A stretch of 64,000 nt of DNA from Hevea brasiliensis (GCF_030052815.1 NC_079496.1:11361100-11425099), one strand, 5' to 3'. Counted from the stretch's first letter, positions 33,613-47,296 are shown. The notes: generated from the sequence alone by a model not told the origin. Made by a program: numbers and translations.

Positions 33613-36600
33613 TGTCATACCCTACTCCTCTGTAAGGCATAACATGATTCCGTAGTACACCTAACGAATTACCGTACTTCGCCTACCGGTAACCCATTAA
33701 ATATATTACAAGGGATTTTAAAATAATTTCTATACATTTTTAAGTTGGTGGGTAAATTTTTTTCACAAATACTAAAACTTTTAATTGACATTAAGTCACA
33801 AATCAAATTTTTGGATATTTAAAACTACCACAATTTTTATAAAAATTTTGGCAGAGTACCGACTGTATTTTGAGAAAACAGTTCTTCAAAATCTAAAAAG
33901 AAACACACTTCCAATATTTTTACTCAACCATAACTCCAATACAAATCTATTTCATCTCACAATCTCATATAAGAAGCTCAACTCAAGATCAACTGCAATT
34001 CAAAGCATCTCATTTCAAAAAAAGAATAATTTCTCATTCACAAAATACAAAAATTTAATTATTTACATTGATTACAAAACTCAGAAATAAATTTGAATAT
34101 TACAATAATTTGCATTTTAATTACATACCCAAAATAATATTACAAAGTTCTTGTACAACTACTCAACCAATTTATATACATATAATTACATGTATACATC
34201 AAAATCTAATGCACAAGGGTATACCTCTAATTTACCCAACGTTAATCCCAATGAGTCTTCAAGGCGTAGCTACCGGAAATCTCACTCAGCTGCTCTATCT
34301 TTACTTTCACCTGCGACAGCATACAAAGCTATCACTGAGTAGTGAACTCAATGGTGCACAACCATGATTTAAAACATAATATACAATTCCTTACCAAAAT
34401 TTTAGCAAAGAATTTGGAAATCTTGAAATTCAATCAAAATTCCAAAAATCAAAATATTCGTTGCCAATAAAATAAATCATTTGTTAAAATGACTCTGCTC
34501 AAGAATTTCAATTTATCAAATCATAATTGAACATTTAAAGTAATTTCAGTAATTTATGGAAACAAATCTTAATTCCAATAAAATCAATTATGCACAAATC
34601 TCATTTGAAATTATAATTCTTACTGTTCAAAACCCATTTTTATCTCACTAACTATGCAAGACTAATCCGTAAGGGCCATCTTCGGGTCGATTCTAACTCT
34701 CTATGATCGAGGAGGTCGAATCATCGTGCACAGTATACACCACAATAATGCAACTTCTGAAAGGGCCAATGAAAAATTTAGATCTAACCTCTAATAAGAG
34801 GAGAATCTAAGCCTGTGCACATACCATGGTATTCAAAATAAAACAAAGCTAACTCCATTGTCTCCTCAACAAATGAGAGAGACGGGTAATAATCTAGTCA
34901 ACCATCTATAGTGAAATATAAAATAATATCATGAATCTCTTTATCCTTTTTGTGAGCATAAATCACATCACAATTCAATTCAATGTCAATTCCAATATCC
35001 TAAAATTTTTATGCTCATCACAATTCAAAACAAATTTTATCCATTCCCATGTCAAGTATGTTTCAATCAAAATTTTTCCAAAGCTAACTTTATTCAATTC
35101 ATGACAAAATAAAATCATAACTAATTTCATTTTCTAAAACTAAACTCATTCATACCATAATACATTTCAATAATTGTTGAGATAAATTCAATATTTGATA
35201 AACATAATACAATAAGAAATGAAATCATTTAGTCAAAAGACATATGAAGAAACATAACCAATAAAAACACTAATTGTGTACAAACCTCTTTGTTGAATAG
35301 TTTACTCTAAATTTCAGTTTTTTCTTGAAGATCCCTTTTCAGTCTCTTTTTCAACTGAAACACACAATTTACAGTATTTCAGTATCATAACTTATAATAA
35401 ATCCAATAAATAATTCATTTCTACTGAATTCTAGCTCTAATATGTTTAAATTAACGTTCTTTGAAATTTGCATTTCGGGGTTACTATTCATGGCACTATT
35501 TAAGTCAAAATATTGACTTTCTCATGCTTAATAGGTATGTGAATTCCAATTACACCCACATACCATATTTTGAGTGTCAAATTTATTAGTCTTAGTTGCC
35601 ATTTTAATTTCTAACTCTCCTAAGAGAAATTGCCATTTTTTAGTTTTGATCCCCTGTTTTGCATTGTTCCATTGGTCTGATTACTGTGGAAATTTGGCTA
35701 AGTGTCCTTCATTAAAGTTGTTCCTTATTATCTTATCTTTAATTTCCTTTTTGAATCACTCCATTTGGAGTTTTTTAGGCCAAGATATGGTCATTTTACT
35801 AAGACTGGCCAGATTGGTGTTACTCAGAATTTCTTGGCTTATTTAGGTTCTGACAGTTTTGGACAACTAATTTTGGGTGGCAATTTCATTTAGTTATGGA
35901 CAGAATTTGAGTTGGTGTTCTTCATGAAAGTTGTATTGTTATGTCATACCTTTCTAATGCCACAAAAATCAGGTCATTTGGACCTGCCTAGGCCAAGTTA
36001 TTGCCAAATGAACAAACACTATTTATTTTGTCATTTTTGTACAGTTGTAGTGCACATTACCCGGATTTGACCTAATTGTTTACTATTTAAATGTCATTTT
36101 CTGGGAATGGTTTCCAAATGAAAATTGTGTCTTTATGTGTCTAATTTCATTCCCAATTAGCTTCACACAAATTGAGTTGGTAAAATTTCAGTTTTGGTTC
36201 TTGAAATGGACCTAGGTCAGGCTGCCCAGTAGTGACCTCTCACCAATCCGAATTTGACTTAACTTCTCACCATTCAACACATTCTAAATTACACCATTTA
36301 ACCATTTTAAACCCCACTTAGGTCAAACTAAATCAATTTACTAAATTCTTAATTTTCCCCCCTAAACCCTAAGGGTCAAGAACCCTAATTTTTCTACTTG
36401 ATAAAATTCTTGCAATTAAAGTGTATAAACACTATCTAAACACTAAATTAAGCTTAATTACATTTTTAATTCCCTCTAAATCCATCAAACCCTACCCTTT
36501 CTAATGTTGGCCGAAATTCCATTAGTCCCTTAATCCAACATTTTTGTTTGATTTTTACACAATTCCTAAGTTAATTCAATTATATGTGCATAAATTTAAA

Positions 36601-37511
36601 GAGAGAAATTGAATTTCACTACTAACCTCTTTCTTCAATTTTTCAAGCTCTAATTTCTTCAATTTCTTCTTCTTTTTCCTTCTTCAATCTTCTTTTCAAG
36701 TTGCAAGGGCAAGGTTTAATTAAGTGAGTTGGGAAATTAGGACTAAGTTTGGTGTTTAATCAAGCTCCAAATGAGCTTTAATGGTGATTTGTGAGAGAAA
36801 GATGGGAGAGAAGAGAGAGGTGTGGGAGACGGTACTAGGAAGAAGAAATGGAGATGTAATTTTTTTTTCTTTTCTTATCATTTTATGTCATTATCCCATA
36901 ATTATCATAATTAGAAAATATAAAATTATTAAGTCATGCTTAGAACACACTAGTGATGTCATAATTCTTATTTTAATTTTCTTTTCTTTTCCTTTATTTT
37001 CTTCATACTTTTTCAATTTAAATCTATACTTCAAAATTTTCATTTCTCAGATTTTATTGGACAGCTAGGTCAGGAGTCACCTCTAAGGGTGAGTTGACCA
37101 ATTTGCCCCTCGCTGGTTTTATCTGGTTTGTAAATAATTCGGCGTTTCTTCCGGAACCCTGACCTAATTATTTGACCTACTTTTCAGCTCTTTTCTATGA
37201 TTTTCTCTTTTTCAATAGGTTCGTAATAGTCCTTAGGACTACGGTGTCACAATTTCCCGTTCAAAATTGGAGTTAGGACTGACCTCGTCGTCACTTCTCA
37301 GTAAGATCACCCATCGCTGTGACCATCGACTCATTTAACTTTTTATGCATTGTTTTTCTTATTTATTTTTAACCTTCTAGTCAGCACTATTTATTTTCAT
37401 TCAGGGCTTTTCTAGGTGTCTTAACATGGTTCTAATCCTCTTAATTGTCCGGACCGACACCGGTCACCGAAACAGTGAAATATACCAGGCTATGCATATA
37501 GGGGTGTTACA
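33613..37511 (-). repeat. Gypsy 5' LTR (right copy)
   Basis: 3899 bp copy of 17586-21512. It shows scattered substitutions and one loss at about 34680-34720, where the left LTR has an extra copy of a short repeat (TCTAACTCCCT...GGTCGGGGAGGT at 18669-18731). Divergence looks greater than between the nested Copia LTRs. Confidence 0.93.
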
Positions 37512-37516
37512 CCATC
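37512..37516. repeat. Target-site duplication of the Gypsy element (right)
   Basis: CCATC, matching 17581-17585. Confidence 0.95.
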
Positions 37517-37535
37517 AATGAAAATTAACATGAAT

Positions 37536-39542
37536 AGATAGTAAAATGAGAAACAAGTGGATCAAAAGGTCAGCAACCAGTTTCAGAGTAATTTGAATAT
37601 CCAGGTCAGTTTTGCAAAATGAGCCATATAAGTTGCTGACTTGCTGACTAGTGGAGGACCTTGCTATATTACTCGGTGTTAGTGAAAAGAACACACAGGC
37701 TTAACGGTAATTGGTAATACATTATCTGTCTTTCATATTTCTTTGCAAACTCCTTAACTAGTAATTGTTGCCAAAATGCCAAATATTTATGTAAACTAGT
37801 TCCAGCCCATTGTTGACAAAAACATTCATCTGTTGGAACTAATGATCTCAGAGGAAATGGCCTCCCAGGAGCTAATTCTCTTCTCCTGAGTGTACCTGCT
37901 TACATCTATCTGTCTGACCACCTGCAAGCACAAATCATCCTTAGCCATTTTCTCCAATGAAAGCACCATTTTCTCCAATGAAAGCTTGAAAGTTCCTTGG
38001 AATTTGGACCACACCTTGTCTTCCATTGAATTTCTTTTGAGATTTCAACCTTCTCCAGCAATTTAAAATTGTACAGGTTCTGCAAATTCATCCTGAAGAC
38101 GTTGCACATGAAATTGAACGAAGTTATAATAAGGAAAAAGCAAATTCATGTATATCTTACTGACAGTACACAATCAACAAACAGCTAACAATTACTAGCC
38201 TGCCACTCCCGAAAAGAAGAGAAATGAATTTAAAAAAAAAAGGCAAAGAGATCCCACAGATGTCAATTTGATAACTAACGACTAAAACAAAATGGGGTGT
38301 CGATCACCGCCATTTGTCGGGAATAGACCTCGTGACGGGCTGGTTCCAAATCCCCAGTTCTGGTTCACCGAGATATGAACTTGAATCAATTCCTAAGATT
38401 CTTCCATAGTTTTGATTTTGATTTTGATTTTGGTCCAATGCAATTCTTATTCTATATGTTTTGCTTTGATTTTGATCAAATTCAATGGAACATATTTTTT
38501 TTTCCAAAATTTTTCATTTTTTAAATGAAAAAAAATCCAGTTTTAATTTGAAATCAAACTAATCCATTTTGATTCAATTTCAATTCGATTTAATTACAAT
38601 TTAAATCAACTATGAGTTTGACCAATTCTATATGGTTCTGAGGCAATTTAAACTGATCTGGCTTAGGAGCAGAATAGCCAGGTCTAGCTCGTCCAATAAA
38701 TGCATTCACATCTTTTCTTTTCTTTTTTTTTTTTTCTCAAAGATAGCTTGTTTAATTGATAAAGATACTAACCATTACAATAAGGCCAAAGTCAAATCCA
38801 GCTCAAATAAGAAAAATAAACAACCTATTCTACCCAAGGTCCATGAACAAGCCCATGGCCCAACAAAGTGGAACCCTAGCTAGCAGATGACAAAAGAAAC
38901 TTTGCATTCTAGTAGCTCCAGTGCCATCATCTCCCAAAGCTCTTGTGGTTGAAAGACACTAAAAGGATCTTCATAGAAGCCATTATCTAAGAGCATACTT
39001 ATACCAAGCAAAGTAAGAGATCTGCAGCCAACACCCTCTAAACTCACAAGGGATAGAAAAATTGTAAGTAGTTGGCAGTTCAAGTATAGACAACGGTTGA
39101 AGGGTGGCAAAACCCACCGGCATCTCACCTCTTATAGCCAAGGGGGCAACTGCAACATGTAGCTATCTCTTATATCCGAGGGGTACCAAACCTTCATGCA
39201 AAGCCGATTTTCCTCTCCCAAAGTCAAGAAAGACTAAATATTAACAACAAGCATAATAAGTAGACTATTAGAGAATCATCTTCCAATATACATCCAGGCT
39301 GCACAAAAACAAAATCACAAGTATCTACTACCCAACCCAACTGTAGGGAGGGAACCCACTCATCAACCCGGGAAAGGATGACCTTCCCCTGCCTGGGACA
39401 GAGGAAGGCTATAGAAAATGGCGAAAAATGAGGGCCTTTGAACCCTAAGAAAAAAGAACAAAACAGAGAAAAACTCACTCTTTAGAAAGAGAACGTAATC
39501 AAATGAGGCAGCATGAAGCCATCAATGAAAATTAACATGAAT
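37536..39542. repeat. Second copy of the ~2 kb tandem duplication (U2), uninterrupted
   Basis: 2007 bp matching 15581-17585 plus 37517-37535. It ends GCCATCAATGAAAATTAACA TGAAT and then enters unique AT-rich sequence. Because the CCATC site is empty here, it shows the pre-insertion state. Short minus-strand frames at 37826-38109 and 39224-39478 are shared in part with U1 but match no protein I know. Confidence 0.85.
37944..37985. repeat. 21-bp tandem repeat, 2 copies (U2)
   Basis: Counterpart of the three-unit array at 15989-16051, with units at 37944-37964 and 37965-37985. Confidence 0.88.
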
Positions 39543-39879
39543 AATCAATCTAATTCATTTTCTTATACCTTGCCTGGTGATTTTGATCAAGATGATGATT
39601 ATATTAATAATACAATATATAACATGTATTTTTTATATTTTATATTTTCAATAATTATATAATAAAATTTTTGTAATGGTAAAATTTTAATTAATTATAA
39701 TTTTATTTTAAGTGTTAATAAATAAGTTGATTAATAAATTATTTTTCATTATTTTTTAAAATTATTTAATATATACCAATAGAAGGAAAACCCAAATAAA
39801 AAATAAAAAATATATATGCATGTGACAATTCTTTGAGTATTATTATTAAACTCTTATATTTTAAATATAAGACATGTTT

Positions 39880-40160
39880 TGAAAATAAATATTTAAATTT
39901 TATAAATAATTTTTAGTGAATAATTATTTAAATATATTAATATAACTTTTTAAAACATAATGAACCATTTTTCTAATTTAACAAAAAATTTAATAAAAAA
40001 GTGAATTTTAGAGACATAATATGATGAGTAGAGTTTTATAATACATTGAATTGCATACTTAAAAATTTAAAAATCTTAAAAGATAAAAAAAAATTAATAT
40101 TATTATTTTATATAAAATAAGATTTTAATAGTTGAAATTTAAAGATATTTAGATTAAAGT
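39880..40160 (-). repeat. Inverted copy of the 6858-7760 AT-rich repeat
   Basis: Read on the minus strand, the block (TTTCAACTATTAAAATCTTA through a CTAAAAATTATTTATAAAAT segment) follows the same order of words as the direct repeats at 6858-7760. It is a dispersed, old family; ends are not defined. Confidence 0.4.
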
Positions 40161-40169
40161 TGATTTAAA

Positions 40170-40610
40170 ATGTATTTGATTTTACTTATAAGTTGGCATA
40201 CTATAAGTAAAAAAATATAAATATATTAGTATTTAATTTGATTTATAAGTTAAAAAATCACTTAAAATAAATTAAAATACATAAATAAAGTACTTTATTT
40301 ATGACTTATTTACTTATTTTAAAATTATATTTTGAGCAAGTAAAATACTATATTATCTTAATAATTTTTTAAAATATTAATACTATCCTCATTTTAACAA
40401 TCACAAAACTCAATAATATATTATTTTTAGTCATTTTAACAAATTAAGTTACTTTTAATCATATTTTAACTAAAAACTTAAATTATTTAAAAGTTAATTT
40501 TAAGTAATTTTATAAAATTATTAATTACTTAATTTTTAAAATAACTTATAAATTAAAAAATATATTTTAAGTCAAAAATTAAAAATAAGTAGCCAAACTA
40601 CATAAATTTT
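40170..40610. mobile_element. Possible MITE with imperfect terminal inverted repeats
   Basis: The left end TGTATTTGATTTTACTTATA resembles the reverse complement of the right end (TGTAGTTTGGCTACTTATTT). The interior is AT-rich and non-coding with repeated ACTTATAA words. Superfamily and target duplication are not resolved. Confidence 0.3.
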
Positions 40611-42920
40611 TACACTTCATATGGAAGCAATTTTTGAAGGCAGGATAAGATTTATTAATGTAATTAAGACATATGAATTTATTTGAAATGGAGGTTTTAT
40701 GGGAAAGATAAGATTTTTGAGAGTTTTTGAAGATTTTTATAACCTAAAAAACTCTTAGTTTCTCAACCCACTAAAATAGGGTGTTGATGAGATTTTCATA
40801 AACTAAATATTATTATTACCAATGCTTACTTTCTCCTACCTTTGATCTAAACAGCAAAAAATTAATAAACCATTATTTACCTTAATAAACCATTACTTAC
40901 CCTACCTTCTTTGTAAAAGATCTATTAATATTAGAAAAAAAGAAACATTTTGTTTTTTTAAAATTTTTACTTAAAAAAGTTAATATAAGAATATTTTTTA
41001 AATAAATTATTCTTGAAACATTATAAATTATACTTCAAATAAAACTCTTTATTTGCTCCTTACCTTACCTCTGCCGGACAATCTTTTTTACTTTCTTGTT
41101 TTTTAAAAATAAAAATTGTTAAACGAAACGATAAAATATAAAAACAAATTATATATATATATATATATATAAAAGACAGCAATTAAAAAGAAGTGCTGGT
41201 GTCCTCCGCCATGGAAGCTGCAATCTTCTTTCCTTTTACTCACACCTTCAACGAATTCGAAGAGCCTCTCTAGGGTAGAGAAATTATGCACGTGTCTATT
41301 AGCAACACGGAGTAGCAGTTAGAAGATATAATTTTTATGATGGAAATGGATAGGAATGGAAAAAGTTTTCGACCTAGATTTGCTCTGTCTCGAACTCGAA
41401 CTTGATCAATACCATTAAATTAAAATTAATCGGTAATAATTTTTGTTGCTTTTTCACGCGAGGCATTGTAAATTGGCTTGACTTTTTAATTAATTGATAA
41501 CTGACTTTTGAATTTTTGTCCTCTGTTTTATATAATTTTATTTTTAGTCCGAATGCTAAAAAGTCTTTCTGATTTCATCATCTTTGAAAAATTTATTGCA
41601 CTATTGTCTGCATATTTGAGTAACATTTCTTATAAGGAATTTATGCCCTGCATTATTCTATTCTTTTTCAAACTCTGCAGAAAGGTTTGACTTGTGATAA
41701 ATCCCTTGTTGACTTTGTCTTCTCTCATCCATATGAAAGTGATTTGCATTTGACTCTTCTTGCTTTAATGTTGATAGCTAGAGAGTATTTGATCTTTCAA
41801 ACTGAATGAATATCTTTTATAATTGAAATAATCAATGGGACCATATATATAATTATTTATTGAAATAAATAAAATGAAAATTTTGGAAAGACAAGAACGT
41901 TCAATCTATTTTCTTGATGACAATCATTTTGATAAATTTTGCATATTTATAGAAATGAACGTAGGGCAGGAGATTTGAGATTTCATTCACACTCAAAATA
42001 GACAAAGATATAATTAAGGCAACCCTACTTTTACAACTACACATCAAACAATTTAATTAATGAAATTTACATAGGCTATTTTGTCCTTCCTAGGATCATT
42101 ATTTGTGTCTTATGTAAGTTAGCATCCTATGTTTGTAGCCTATAATTTTTATGATAAATTATTTAATGAAAATAAAAAATAAAAAAATAACTTAATAATT
42201 AAAATTAAAAAAAAAAAAGAGAAGTCCAATAAGCTTTGAAGACAATCTTCACTATGAAGGGATAAATCAGTCAATATGAATTTTATTAATTAAATTGGTT
42301 GTGGAAATGTGGTTGCGAAAATAAGGGTTGTAGGTAAAACTATTTAATATCGATAGTTAAGTTGTCCAATGAAATTAAAAAAACAAAAAAGGAAATTTGT
42401 AGATGAAGAACCTTAATTATTGCAGTGTGTGAAAGTTGCTGAAACCATCAATATAATATAGTTGATGGAAAAGGAAATAAGAAGAGATATGTAATTTTCA
42501 GGTCCATAAATGGAGAGGCCATGAAAGTTCAAGGATCTTTATTTATATATATATATTCTTTTATTCAATTGCAAGTCAATTTTACCACTAAAATGCTCCA
42601 TACATTAATTAGACTTTTTTTTTTTCTATTTAACGATATCAATTTTCTTCTATAAGGATAATAAATTATTAATTTTTTTTTTTTACTTTTAAGGTATAAA
42701 AAATTGAGTAACACTAGAATTAAAATACTTTTATTTATCTAATTTGATAATCTTTATGGTGAATCTATTAAATCAATAAAATATGAAGATGGAGTATTTT
42801 AAAATGAAGTTATAGCACCAAAATTCATCATATTTTCCGGAGGGTGTCTCTGCCGGCTTCAATATTTTACAGGTGGGAACGGGGCGCCGCAGATTTTCTT
42901 TATTTTCCGTAGTCGTTGAC

Positions 42921-42944
42921 TTTTTTTTTTTTTTTTTTTTTTTT
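42921..42944. repeat. T24 homopolymer
   Basis: Twenty-four T after a GC-richer patch (42840-42920). Its origin could be the tail of a minus-strand retroposed fragment, but no parent sequence is recognised. Confidence 0.8.
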
Positions 42945-44786
42945 ATGCTCTTCATCGCACCTACATTTATAACTCGTAGGATCACGCGTGGTTCTTAAGA
43001 CTACTGAATTGAATTGAAAAAATTATATTCAATGGAAATTATTTTGATGTTATAATTTAATTTTTATTTTTTATTAAAAATTAAATTAAAAATATATATA
43101 AAATTAAATCGAAACTGTATCTAATTAAACTTAAATTAAAAATTAAATTCATATATATATATTTTATATTTTTAATATATATATATATATTAAAAATATT
43201 TATACATGTATATTTAATTATAAATTAAATATAATAATTTATTTTATTTTATTTTTTATATATTTTCAATAATAAATACATTAAATTATTTTATAATTCC
43301 TCATTATAAATATACTTTCATATTATCTATATTATATCTTATAATTAAATATTATATACTTAATAAATAATTAAAATATATATTATATTATTATATTATA
43401 TAATATACTTAATCTTAAATTTTATAGTTAAAGATTATATAATTTAGAATAGTTAAAAGATATACTGGATAATATATTATGTATTAATAATTTAATTTAA
43501 AATTTAAATGTTAATTTAAATATAATCTTTTAAAAAATTAATTCATAGAATTGAGAACTGAATTAAAACCGTATCGAACTAAATCAAAAAACTGTGAACC
43601 GTGTCAAAATTTCTATTTGGTTTCAGTTTTTAGGCAAACTCTAAATTGAACTAAAACCGTACACCCGTAATGGCACGTATAAGTTGGGATGGTTAATGTT
43701 TCCATTCTTATAAGAGCTATTCATGTTTTGACTAATAAAATCAGCATAAGATATCAATTAGGAATAGTTTGATTGGTTTTTTTTTTTATTTTTAGAAAAA
43801 ATAAAAAAATAAAAAATTTCAAATTCGACTCTGTCAATTTATATTTTTTAAAATTATTTACTTTTATAGTGATTTTTCTCTTTGATAAAGAGATTAATAA
43901 ATAGGGTAACGGATTATATTGCCAAGTCTTTTAGCTTAGGAAAGCTCTAGAAAGATTTGTTCTTTGATTGCGCCTTGTAACGCAAGTTTTTGCAGTTAAA
44001 ATGAATTTTTGCTACGCGGGCCATTTGCTAGACTGGAATCCATGAGATTTTAAATAATAAGTAAACTTTTCTTCTTTTGAATACCTTTCATTATAATTTT
44101 GGATTTTAATTATATATTTTAAACAAAGTATATTGTATATTAGGTAAATTATATAGATAATATTTTAGTTTAATGGATAATTTAATGGATGTAACCATAA
44201 GATGTTTAAACTTTAATTTGTAATATTAAACTCATAATTTTTAATAGTTAATTTTTAAATTATTTATATTGACTTATCTTTTCTATATATGTATAACTTT
44301 AAAAATAAAATAAGTACATATATAGAAAATTATTAAAAAAATTACATGATTGTATCAACTATTTCATTTTATAATGATTCATGCTAGAGAATAATCAAGT
44401 TGAATATGAACAACCTCATAATGAAATAAGTAGATATAAAACCATAAAAGATTAATTATTTTGCATTCTATGATATATTTTTCTAGATTGAAAATATTTA
44501 TATAAAACTAAATGATTTTAGAATAAGTAAGTAATTTTTATTATTTATATTTTAAAAATAAAAAAAAATCTACTAGGTTAACTCCTATAATTGATATATA
44601 CTTTTCTCATTTATTCCCTTATAAAAAACTAATGAATTTTAATTTAATGCTTGATTATTTTTTATCATTTATTTAATTCTAATTAAATTTTAAATTTTAT
44701 CATTTTAAAAATAAATTTAATATTATTAAATTAAAACTTATTATTACCTTTATTTCAACTTGTAACATACAAATTTAAAACATTAC

Positions 44787-46263
44787 CACTAAAAAAAAAA
44801 TTGAATTAGCATATGATCGAATTAGTTGCTAATACATTAAAATCGATTACTAATTAATTTAGCAATTAATTCAATAAATTGTAACGAGACTGATTGTGAA
44901 TAATAATTAATAATTAAATTGGTTGCTAAATTAGTTAAATTTAAAAAAATAAAATTTTTGGTAAAAAACTATCAATTGTTCACATAAATCAAATTAGCAA
45001 TCGAATATAATTTGGTAAATAAAATAGTACTTTTAATTTTATAATTTTGTAACTATTTTATAAATCAGTAGCAATTTATAATCGAAAAGTTAGTTGTTAA
45101 TTTAAAAAAATTATAAAAAATTTAAATTTCCTAATACAAATAAAAATTTAAATAAATAATTTTTTCAAAAAATTAACAAATTATTAATAAAAAACTAGTA
45201 TTAAAGAATCAATATAAAATTTTATCAAAAAAATTACTAATAATAACTATTATAAAAATATTTAAAAAAATTAAATACAAAAAGATATTCATAAGACAAA
45301 TTACTGAAAAAATTGTGATATATATATATATAACAAAAAAGTATTAAAAATTATTTATACAAATAATTTACTAACAAAATATATATTTGCACAAAATTTT
45401 TATTTTATGAAAAAAAATAAAATAAAAAAGATAAAAAAGAAAAAAATAAAGAAAATTATATAAGAAAGAAAAAGATGGTGAAGAAAATAGATAAAAAAGA
45501 TAATGTAGAATAAAATAGATGAGAAATAAAAAGATGATAAATAAAAAAATATATAAAAAAGAAAAAGGTGAAGAAGAAAAAAATGAGAAAAAAATATAAA
45601 GAAATATATGAGAAAGAAAAAGATGATGAATAAAATATATTAGAAAAAAAATATGAATAAAATGAATGAGAATAAAAATGATAGTGAAGAAAATAAGAGA
45701 AAAAAATAGAAAAAAAAGAAAAAAAAGAGTAGTAATGAAATAAAATGAATAGCATGAAAAAGAAAATAAATATTGATTTATATAAATAAATTAGTAATTA
45801 ATTATTGATTGTTAATTTTTTTTTAAAATTTAGGTAAAAATTTTTTATAAAAAATTTTATAATTGATTTGCAATCAGTTGTAAAATTGATTGAAAAAACA
45901 ATTGTTATTAATAATTAATTCATAAATTGATTACAAAAATTAATTATTATTAACCACTAATAAGTAATTAATTACAAATAACAAGTGATTTTATTAACTA
46001 ATTTTAGAGTTAATTAAAATAATTTTTCATTTAGCAATTAATTCCTTAAATTGATAGTTAATATTAATTAATTTTTAAATTTATTATTATCAGCAATATA
46101 TTTTAATAACTGATTTCTTAATTAATTATTAAATTTTTAAAAATTAATTATATTATTAAAAAAAATAAAATTATAAAATTAATTATAAAATTAATTATTA
46201 ATAATAATTAATTTCAATCGAATATAAAAATTAATTGTAACATAGTTTTTTTTTTTTATAATG
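44787..46263. mobile_element. Possible degenerate non-autonomous CACTA-like element
   Basis: The left end reads CACTAAAAAAAAAATTGA and the interior next to it repeats words such as GAATTAGTTGCTAAT and GATTACTAATTAATTTAGCA. The right side has related words in the opposite sense (GATTTGCAATCAG, AATTGATTGAAA) and ends T-rich before TATAATG, a decayed match to a CACTA-type end. Flanking triplets TAC/TAT differ by one base. No transposase is present. Confidence 0.3.
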
Positions 46264-47296
46264 TATGAATCTCAGAATCACTGATTATAGGAAAATCTTA
46301 ATTTAAAAGTTAGGTAGACCAAACTCCACTTTTAAAGTTTTTTTTTTAATTTTAACTAAAATTAATGATTAAAATTTTAATTTTAAAAATTTATTTTATT
46401 TTCTTAATTAGTCAAATTTTTTTAAACCAGTATTAAATCTTCGGATCCAGAGGGGGGATATTATTTATGTATTAAAAAAGCAAGAGTCAGAGAAAAGGTC
46501 ACGTGGCCGGTTTTCGTCGTGGCACACGTTGGGCTGTCCTTTTACTAGCCACATTTTCATTTTTATTTTTTTCTTTTCAATTTTTTATAATTATTCCCTC
46601 CACTGATAATAGTTATTTATAATTAAATTATTTTTTTTTCTTTTATTATATCATAATTAAAAAGGGTGTTAGATTGTCGGCTTCAAGTGGAGAATGTCGG
46701 TTTCAAATGGGTCAGACCGCGCCAGAGTCGAATTAAAATTTTAATATAAATTTAATTTAATTTTTTAATATTTTAATTTTAATTTAATTTTTAATTGTTC
46801 TATACGAGTTCATTATAATATGTTTTTATTTTTTTAAATAATTTTATGTAATATTTCTATATTCAAATTAATATTTAATTCTTATAATTATTTATTAATA
46901 TAAAATATATTATAATTTGTAACTATTTTACATTATAATAAAAAATTATAAGGTGATTTAATTTATTTATAATTAAAATTATTAAAAAAATATAAAGGAA
47001 TGATAAATAATATTAAATTATATATATATACACAAATATATATATATAAATTATTAATTTTAATTTATTTTCAATATGATTATTAATAAAAAATAAAAAT
47101 TGTTTTAAATCATTAAAAATATGAGTTCGATTTTGTGGATTTAGTTCAGGACTGCTGAAAATCATCTATATTCTAATAATTAATATTTATATTTTAAAAT
47201 AAATGAAGACGTTTTCAAACCATTTATTTTTATCTATTTATTTTTTTTATATTTTTCATCATTAATAAAAAAATACTTTGATATTCATTAAGATAA

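Larger units (their letters stand above)
17586..37511 (-). mobile_element. Gypsy/Tekay-like LTR retrotransposon, internally deleted, hosting a nested Copia
   Basis: Two LTRs of about 3.9 kb (17586-21512 and 33613-37511) are bounded by TG...CA ends and the 5-bp TSD CCATC. The minus-strand LTR begins TGTAACACCCC, a start common in plant chromoviruses. A primer-binding site complementary to initiator tRNA-Met (33594-33605) and a polypurine tract (21514-21530) set the orientation as minus. Without the nested Copia and one TSD copy the element is about 10.3 kb, with only about 2.5 kb between LTRs: pieces of gag and a degenerate chromodomain end, no protease, RT or integrase. It is non-autonomous. 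Long LTRs plus chromodomain suggest the Tekay/Del clade. Confidence 0.9.

Noticed and set aside
41103..41291. Possible small gene around 41200, including a short plus-strand Met frame at about 41210
   Set aside because: Only ~20 codons on the plus strand, no splice or domain support; the minus-strand frame is partly a TA microsatellite.
42840..42960. GC-rich patch before T24 as a retroposed gene fragment
   Set aside because: The minus-strand translation is short and dominated by a Lys run from the T24 tract; no parent gene recognised and no target duplication found.
45456..45755. 99-codon minus-strand frame
   Set aside because: Translation is almost only Phe, Ser and Tyr; it is the complement of an A/G-rich low-complexity tract.
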